Below, in pieces: positions 60,168 through 64,000 of a stretch of 64,000 bases of DNA (its first letter is position 1; each line of letters starts with the position of its first letter). The position numbers were made by a program, and so were the translations under genes. This DNA is from DASYPP01 sp036006525 (GTDB lineage: Bacteria; Gemmatimonadota; Gemmatimonadetes; Gemmatimonadales; GWC2-71-9). The notes beneath the pieces are model-generated. The model saw only the letters and a list, made by a program, of their open reading frames with translations, was not told where the DNA came from and made no database searches. Where the stretch lies: the NCBI GenBank assembly GCA_036006525.1, contig DASYPP010000060.1:1-64000 (forward strand). Direction: 5' to 3'.

Positions 60168-61880
60168 ATGCCCGACGAAACCATCTCAGTCGAACAGAGC
60201 GCCCGGCCGAGGCTGGTGGCGGCGCTTGGCCACAAGTATGAGGTGCGGGAACTGCTCGGGCGGGGCGGCTTCGCGGAAGTCTACGAAGTAAACGACCGGC
60301 AGCTGCATCGCCGGCTCGCGGTGAAAGTCTTGCGGCCCGACATCGCCTGGACCGCGGGAATGCTGCAGCGGTTCGAGCAGGAGGCCCGGGCCCTGGCTTC
60401 GCTCAGCCATCCCAACATTCTCCCCATTCATTTCGTCGGCGATCGCGAGGGGCTGGTCTACTACGCCATGCCCTTTATCGAGGGCAAGTCCCTGGGCGAC
60501 ATCATCCACGAGGAAGGCGCGATCGATCCAGAGCGCGCGGTGTCGCTGATCCGCCCCATCCTCCAGGCGCTGGCTCATGCCCACGAGAAGGGGATGATCC
60601 ACCGGGACATCAAGCCCGACAACATCATCGTCGAGAAGCAGACCGGCCGTCCCCTTCTGGTGGATTTCGGCATCGTCAAGCAGATGGACGACGAACCCGG
60701 GAACACCCTCTCCGGGTTTGTCGTGGGCACGCCGACCTACATGAGTCCGGAACAGGCGCTGGGCCAGTCCAACGTCGATCACCGAAGCGACATCTACGCG
60801 ATCGGCGGGGTGCTCTTTCACCTGGTGACCGGTGCCCCGCCGTTCGAGGGTGATACTTCGCAGGAATTGATCGGCCGTCATATCAGCCAGGCCGTGCCGG
60901 TGCCCGCCGAGGTGAATGCCCAGGTTCCGCGCTGGCTCTCCGAAGTAATCCTGCGGGCACTCGCCAAGCGGCCCGATGATCGCTTCCGCAGTGCCGCGGA
61001 CATGGCCGAAGCCCTGCGCAACGGGCTTCAGTCCGGGCCGCTGACGCCGCTCCGGTCGCGCGACAGCATGGTGCGCCAGATCCGGGAGGACGACCCCACC
61101 CACATCATGCCGGCGGCTGTCGATACCGTCACGCCGACTCGCACCGCGCGGTCCAGCGACTCGACCGGGCGGCGCGCGGCCGATCTGACCCCGGTTCCCC
61201 GGCCCGTGGGCCGCCGTTCGGGCGACACCCTGATGGGGCCGGGTGGAAAGTACCGGGCGGCATTGCGTTGGCTGGTGCTTGGCGCGGCCGCGACCGGGCT
61301 CGGACTCTACGCCGTACAAGGCACCCCGCAGTTCGTCACCCACAATCAGCTGGTCCTGCCGGTGACCCTGCGCTGGACCACCTCGACCCAGAGTGGTGGA
61401 GTGCGGACCCTCGCCCCCGGCGAAACCTTCCGCATGGGCATGCCGGCGGACGGTGTCGTGATGGCCTCATGGTCGCTGGTGCGGCCCTGGTTCAACGATA
61501 GCCTGAAGGCCCTGGGCGACGACTATCGCGGGAACATCCGGGTCGAGGGGATGACGTTGGCGGAAAGGCTGCGGCGCCGGGTCGCGGTGGATATCGACAG
61601 CTGGACCGGCGAAGATCGCTACTTCGCGCCGCTCATCAGCAACAGCACGAACGAGCCGATCCTGGTGACGGTAAACCCCCGCGCACCCGTGCCGGGCTGT
61701 GCCTGCTGGATCGCCCCCGGGGTGCGGATTCCGATCGGGTACTACCTGCTTTCGGACGACACCGAAATCAAGGTCGCCCAGGGGAACCGCTTCGCGCTGT
61801 ATCGCCGCCTGGACGGCATGGTGGATCCCATCAGCGGGGCAGTCGAAATCGTGGTCGATTCAACGTCGTTTTCCAAATGA
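60168..61880 (+). CDS. Membrane Ser/Thr protein kinase with C-terminal extracytoplasmic domain
   Basis: 570 residues from ATG 60168. It is a Hanks-type kinase (about 22-285) with Gly-rich loop LLGRGGFAEVYE, Lys in RLAVKVLRPD, catalytic HRDIKPDN, LVDFGIVK, the activation segment ending GTPTYMSPEQ and SDIYAIGGVLFHLVTG. A linker of about 90 residues rich in Thr, Arg and Pro leads to one transmembrane helix (LRWLVLGAAATGLGLYAVQ, about 365-385). The outside part of about 185 residues is beta-rich and contains CACWIAPG; no PASTA, WD40 or TPR repeats are seen. The sensor domain is not one I recognise. It overlaps the peptidase gene by 4 bp. Confidence 0.9.
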   Translation: MPDETISVEQSARPRLVAALGHKYEVRELLGRGGFAEVYEVNDRQLHRRLAVKVLRPDIAWTAGMLQRFEQEARALASLSHPNILPIHFVGDREGLVYYAMPFIEGKSLGDIIHEEGAIDPERAVSLIRPILQALAHAHEKGMIHRDIKPDNIIVEKQTGRPLLVDFGIVKQMDDEPGNTLSGFVVGTPTYMSPEQALGQSNVDHRSDIYAIGGVLFHLVTGAPPFEGDTSQELIGRHISQAVPVPAEVNAQVPRWLSEVILRALAKRPDDRFRSAADMAEALRNGLQSGPLTPLRSRDSMVRQIREDDPTHIMPAAVDTVTPTRTARSSDSTGRRAADLTPVPRPVGRRSGDTLMGPGGKYRAALRWLVLGAAATGLGLYAVQGTPQFVTHNQLVLPVTLRWTTSTQSGGVRTLAPGETFRMGMPADGVVMASWSLVRPWFNDSLKALGDDYRGNIRVEGMTLAERLRRRVAVDIDSWTGEDRYFAPLISNSTNEPILVTVNPRAPVPGCACWIAPGVRIPIGYYLLSDDTEIKVAQGNRFALYRRLDGMVDPISGAVEIVVDSTSFSK

Positions 61881-63085
61881 AGGTGCGCGGATTCAGGATC
61901 CGCCGCTCTCACTGCTCAACGCGAAGACGCCAAGCCGCCACGAGAACAGTTTCAATTCTTTCTTTGCGACTTAGCGCCTTTGCGTTATGCAGTATTCCAT
62001 GCGCGCATCCCATGCTCGGGCAACAACGCGCGCGCGATTTGGGAGTTGCACCGGGGATCTTCGCGCCGGGCCCGCTGAACGCCATTACCGATGTCCCCGG
62101 GGTCCGGGTCGGCCAGGTCAGCATCAGGACCGGCGACTCGGTGCGCACCGGCATCACCGCCATTCTGCCGCACGACCGCAATCCCTTCCTGGAACGGGTT
62201 CCCGCCGCCATCGTCGTGGGCAACGGCTTCGGCAAGCTGCTCGGGTCCACCCAGGTGAATGAACTGGGCGAGCTCGAGTCTCCCATCCTGCTCACCTGTA
62301 CCCTTTGCGTCTGGCGGGCGGCCGACGCGCTGGTCGGGTGGATGCTGGAACAACCCGGCATGGAACAGGTGCGGTCCCTCAACGCGGTGGTGGCGGAGAC
62401 CAACGACGGTTACCTCAATGACATTCGGTCCCGTCCCGTCACTCCGGAGCAAGTGCGGGCGGCGCTCGCCGCGGCCCGGCCCGGCCCGGTGGAGGAGGGA
62501 TCGGTGGGTGCCGGAACCGGTACCATGGCGTTCGGCTGGAAGGGCGGGATCGGTACGTCATCCCGGGTGTTGCCGGCCGGCCTCGGAGGCTGGACGGTCG
62601 GGGTCCTGGTGCAGACTAACTTCGGTGGCGTGCTCCAGGTGCTCGGCGCTCCCGTCGGCAAGGAGCTGGGTCGTTATGCCTTCCGGTCGCAGGTGGAGGG
62701 GGGCCAGGGCGACGGGTCGGTGATCATCGTGGTCGCCACCAATGCGCCGATCCTGGACCGCAATCTCCGCCGGCTCGGTTCCCGCGCCATCATGGGACTC
62801 GCCCACACCGGATCCTCGGCGTCTAATGGGTCGGGCGATTATGTAATCTCTTTCAGTACGGCAGAGCCCATGCGGCGCCCCGCGCAGGGCCGGCGCCCGG
62901 CCGCGGCAGAGCTGGAGAACGAGGAAATGTCCGCCCTGTTCCAGGCGGTGTCGGAAGCCACGGAAGAGGCGGTCTACAACTCGCTCTTCATGGCGACCAG
63001 GGTGGAGGGAAGCGGCCACACCGCGGAGGCGATTCCACTGGATCGGGTGCGGGAGATTCTGCGGAAGTACGGAATCGGAAAGTAG
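61877..63085 (+). CDS. P1 (S58, DmpA/BapA-like) family peptidase, exported
   Basis: 402 residues if it starts at ATG 61877 (ATGA overlap with the kinase). TTG 61964 and ATG 62012 are alternatives. The first 45 or so residues run through a family B repeat (61911-61993), so the native start and signal peptide are uncertain. The TTG start would give a compact signal (LRLSAFALCSIPCAHPM). Family features are NAITDVPGVRVGQVS, EGSVGAGTGTMAFGWKGGIGTSSRVL (region of the autocatalytic cleavage and nucleophile Ser), VLVQTNFGG and GLAHTGSSASNGSGDYVISFST. DmpA relatives are self-processing aminopeptidases active on small N-terminal residues or beta-peptides. Confidence 0.88.
   Translation: MKVRGFRIRRSHCSTRRRQAATRTVSILSLRLSAFALCSIPCAHPMLGQQRARDLGVAPGIFAPGPLNAITDVPGVRVGQVSIRTGDSVRTGITAILPHDRNPFLERVPAAIVVGNGFGKLLGSTQVNELGELESPILLTCTLCVWRAADALVGWMLEQPGMEQVRSLNAVVAETNDGYLNDIRSRPVTPEQVRAALAAARPGPVEEGSVGAGTGTMAFGWKGGIGTSSRVLPAGLGGWTVGVLVQTNFGGVLQVLGAPVGKELGRYAFRSQVEGGQGDGSVIIVVATNAPILDRNLRRLGSRAIMGLAHTGSSASNGSGDYVISFSTAEPMRRPAQGRRPAAAELENEEMSALFQAVSEATEEAVYNSLFMATRVEGSGHTAEAIPLDRVREILRKYGIGK
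61911..61993. repeat. Family B inverted repeat overlapping the start of the P1 peptidase gene
   Basis: The left arm CTGCTCAACGCGAAGACGCC plus AAG (61912-61934) and the right arm CTTAGCGCCTTTGCGTTATG plus CAG (about 61970-61992) are imperfect complements. The full arms extend inward to about 61950 and 61957. It lies inside the longest reading frame of the peptidase. Confidence 0.75.
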
Positions 63086-63119
63086 CCGGACCGGCGAACG
63101 AAGCAGCCAGGTGGTTTCG

Positions 63120-63202
63120 AAGGGCTGTCATTCCGAGTGGAACGAGGGATCTTGGTGGCCTTGAGAAGATTCCTCGCTACGCTTGGAATGACAGCCCTCT
63201 GT
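63120..63202. repeat. Family H inverted repeat (AGGGCTGTCATTCC type)
   Basis: The left arm AGGGCTGTCATTCCGAGTGG plus AACGAGG-ATC (63121-63150) pairs with GATTCCTCGCTACGCTTGGA plus ATGACAGCCCT (63168-63198). The loop is about 17 bp. It lies between two convergent genes, 35 bp after the P1 peptidase stop. Nothing else is seen in the gap. Confidence 0.85.
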
Positions 63203-63247
63203 TCTGTCCACCTCGACCCCCTGTCCGCCTGCCCGCCTATCCGACTT

Positions 63248-64000
63248 CTACTCATTGGCTTCAATCCGGTAGATCCGTCCCGACGCATATACCACATACA
63301 GCTCTCCCGCCGCATCCTCGCCGAACGACGCCACGTTGTCATTGAGCAGCGGGGCGGCAAGTGGATCGAAGGCCTTGGTCACTCCGCCGGTGCGTTTCTT
63401 CAGGCTCCGGACCCAGCCACCGCAGTAATCTCCGTAAAAGTACGTCCCCTGGAGTCCCGGCATGGCACTCCCCCGGTAGACATATCCTCCGGAAATTGAA
63501 CAACCGATGTTGTGCTGGTAGGTAAAGATCGGAGCGGTCAGACCCGCGCTGCCGCATCCTGAAGCGGGGAGATAACACTGGGTGCCCTCCCGAATCGGCC
63601 AGCCATAGTTGCGGCCCGGGGCACCTGGGGGTTCCAGGTCCACCTCTTCGAGGGTGTGCTCGCCGACATCCGCGATCCACATCTCGCCGGTAAGGCGGTC
63701 GAAACTCCAGCGCCACGGGTTCCGCAATCCCAGAGACCAGATCTCCGGACGCCAGCCCGGTCGATTGACGAAGGGATTGTCAGGGGGAATCGTGTAGGGT
63801 GCCCCGTGGTCCACGTCCAGCCGGAGCATCTTGCCGTGCCACGAGGCGCTGTCCTGGGCCGGACTGGTGGGGGCCGGGTTCTGCGGGCCGGTCAGACTGT
63901 CGCCCAGGGCGAGGTAGAGAAAGCCGTCGGGCCCGAAGCTGATCAGTCCGCCGTAGAGAAACGCGGCGGGATCCTGGCCCTCGGCCAGCACCAGCGTTTC
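63248..64000 (-). CDS. PQQ-dependent sugar dehydrogenase-type beta-propeller protein (5' end outside window)
   Basis: The last 250 residues are visible; the frame is open to the window edge. It is a glucose/sorbosone dehydrogenase-type six-bladed propeller with LISFGPDGFLYLALGDS, GKMLRLDVD, NPFVNRPGWRPEIWSLGLRNPWRWSFD and LWIADVGE-like MWIADVGEHTLEEVDL. The block GRNYGWPIREGTQCY is followed by ISGGYVYRGSAMPGLQGTYFYGDYCGGWVRSL. The Arg/Asn/Trp of SLGLRNPWRWSF and NYGWP are typical PQQ- and Ca2+-site surroundings in this family. It is probably periplasmic and oxidises aldoses. The signal peptide and any C-type cytochrome domain cannot be judged. Confidence 0.87.
   Translation of the reverse strand, partial: ETLVLAEGQDPAAFLYGGLISFGPDGFLYLALGDSLTGPQNPAPTSPAQDSASWHGKMLRLDVDHGAPYTIPPDNPFVNRPGWRPEIWSLGLRNPWRWSFDRLTGEMWIADVGEHTLEEVDLEPPGAPGRNYGWPIREGTQCYLPASGCGSAGLTAPIFTYQHNIGCSISGGYVYRGSAMPGLQGTYFYGDYCGGWVRSLKKRTGGVTKAFDPLAAPLLNDNVASFGEDAAGELYVVYASGRIYRIEANE

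Overview
The window looks like a chromosomal segment of a GC-rich, Gram-negative, diderm heterotroph, most plausibly an uncultured Gemmatimonadota (Gemmatimonadetes) from soil or sediment. This rests on the strong GC bias, lipoproteins and a TonB-dependent receptor, the phoH-7TM/HD-ybeY-CNNM-CNNM operon, paired GMC dehydrogenase/subunit-3 genes, and Y_Y_Y/Reg_prop hybrid kinases. No marker gene for taxonomy is present, so the assignment is inference. No phage, insertion sequence, CRISPR array, tRNA or rRNA was seen.

Layout. 1-2.6 kb: tail of a LytR_C-domain protein, then a divergent glycerate 2-kinase / D-2-hydroxyacid dehydrogenase pair (glyoxylate or hydroxypyruvate to 2-phosphoglycerate). 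2.7-5.8 kb: nucleoside:H+ symporter-like MFS and a GH20 hexosaminidase. 6-10.9 kb (minus): first sugar-oxidation cluster of Gfo/Idh/MocA protein, GMC dehydrogenase subunit 3, GMC dehydrogenase and TIM-barrel isomerase. 11-20.8 kb: a small orphan protein, an SGNH-like lipoprotein, and a signalling island of two response regulators and two large hybrid kinases. 20.8-25.5 kb: OmpA/Pal-like lipoprotein, a second GMC/subunit-3/TIM-barrel cluster, and DinB. 25.5-31.3 kb: HD-GYP regulator and two tandem Ig-plus-Kelch lipoproteins. 31.3-42.9 kb: housekeeping genes (rlmN, PTS IIA-like, aspS, phoH, 7TM-HD, ybeY, two CNNM/CorC proteins, an ABC1/UbiB kinase, DinB). 43-45.8 kb: TonB-dependent receptor.

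46-58 kb is an acyl-CoA region: MeaB G-protein, a B12 mutase large subunit, a baeRF release-factor-like protein, a B12-binding small subunit, an MCC/GCC-type carboxylase beta subunit, a subtilase lipoprotein, a split AtuA pair and a crotonase. The mutase has Phe90/Gln208 where methylmalonyl-CoA mutase has Tyr/Arg, which points to isobutyryl-CoA-mutase-like specificity. The crotonase has a methylglutaconyl-CoA-hydratase-like active site. Together these suggest branched-chain acyl-CoA metabolism. 58-64 kb: SnoaL-like protein, RecQ, a membrane Ser/Thr kinase, a P1 peptidase and a partial PQQ-type sugar dehydrogenase.

The most unusual feature is a dense set of about 25 inverted-repeat elements. 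They belong to at least nine sequence families that share one architecture: two opposed arms, each made of several roughly 6-12 bp near-repeats, around a loop. Most begin at or just after a stop codon. Several supply stop codons, Shine-Dalgarno-like sequence or start codons to neighbouring genes. One family has also entered two coding sequences in frame, encoding the same short peptide in each.
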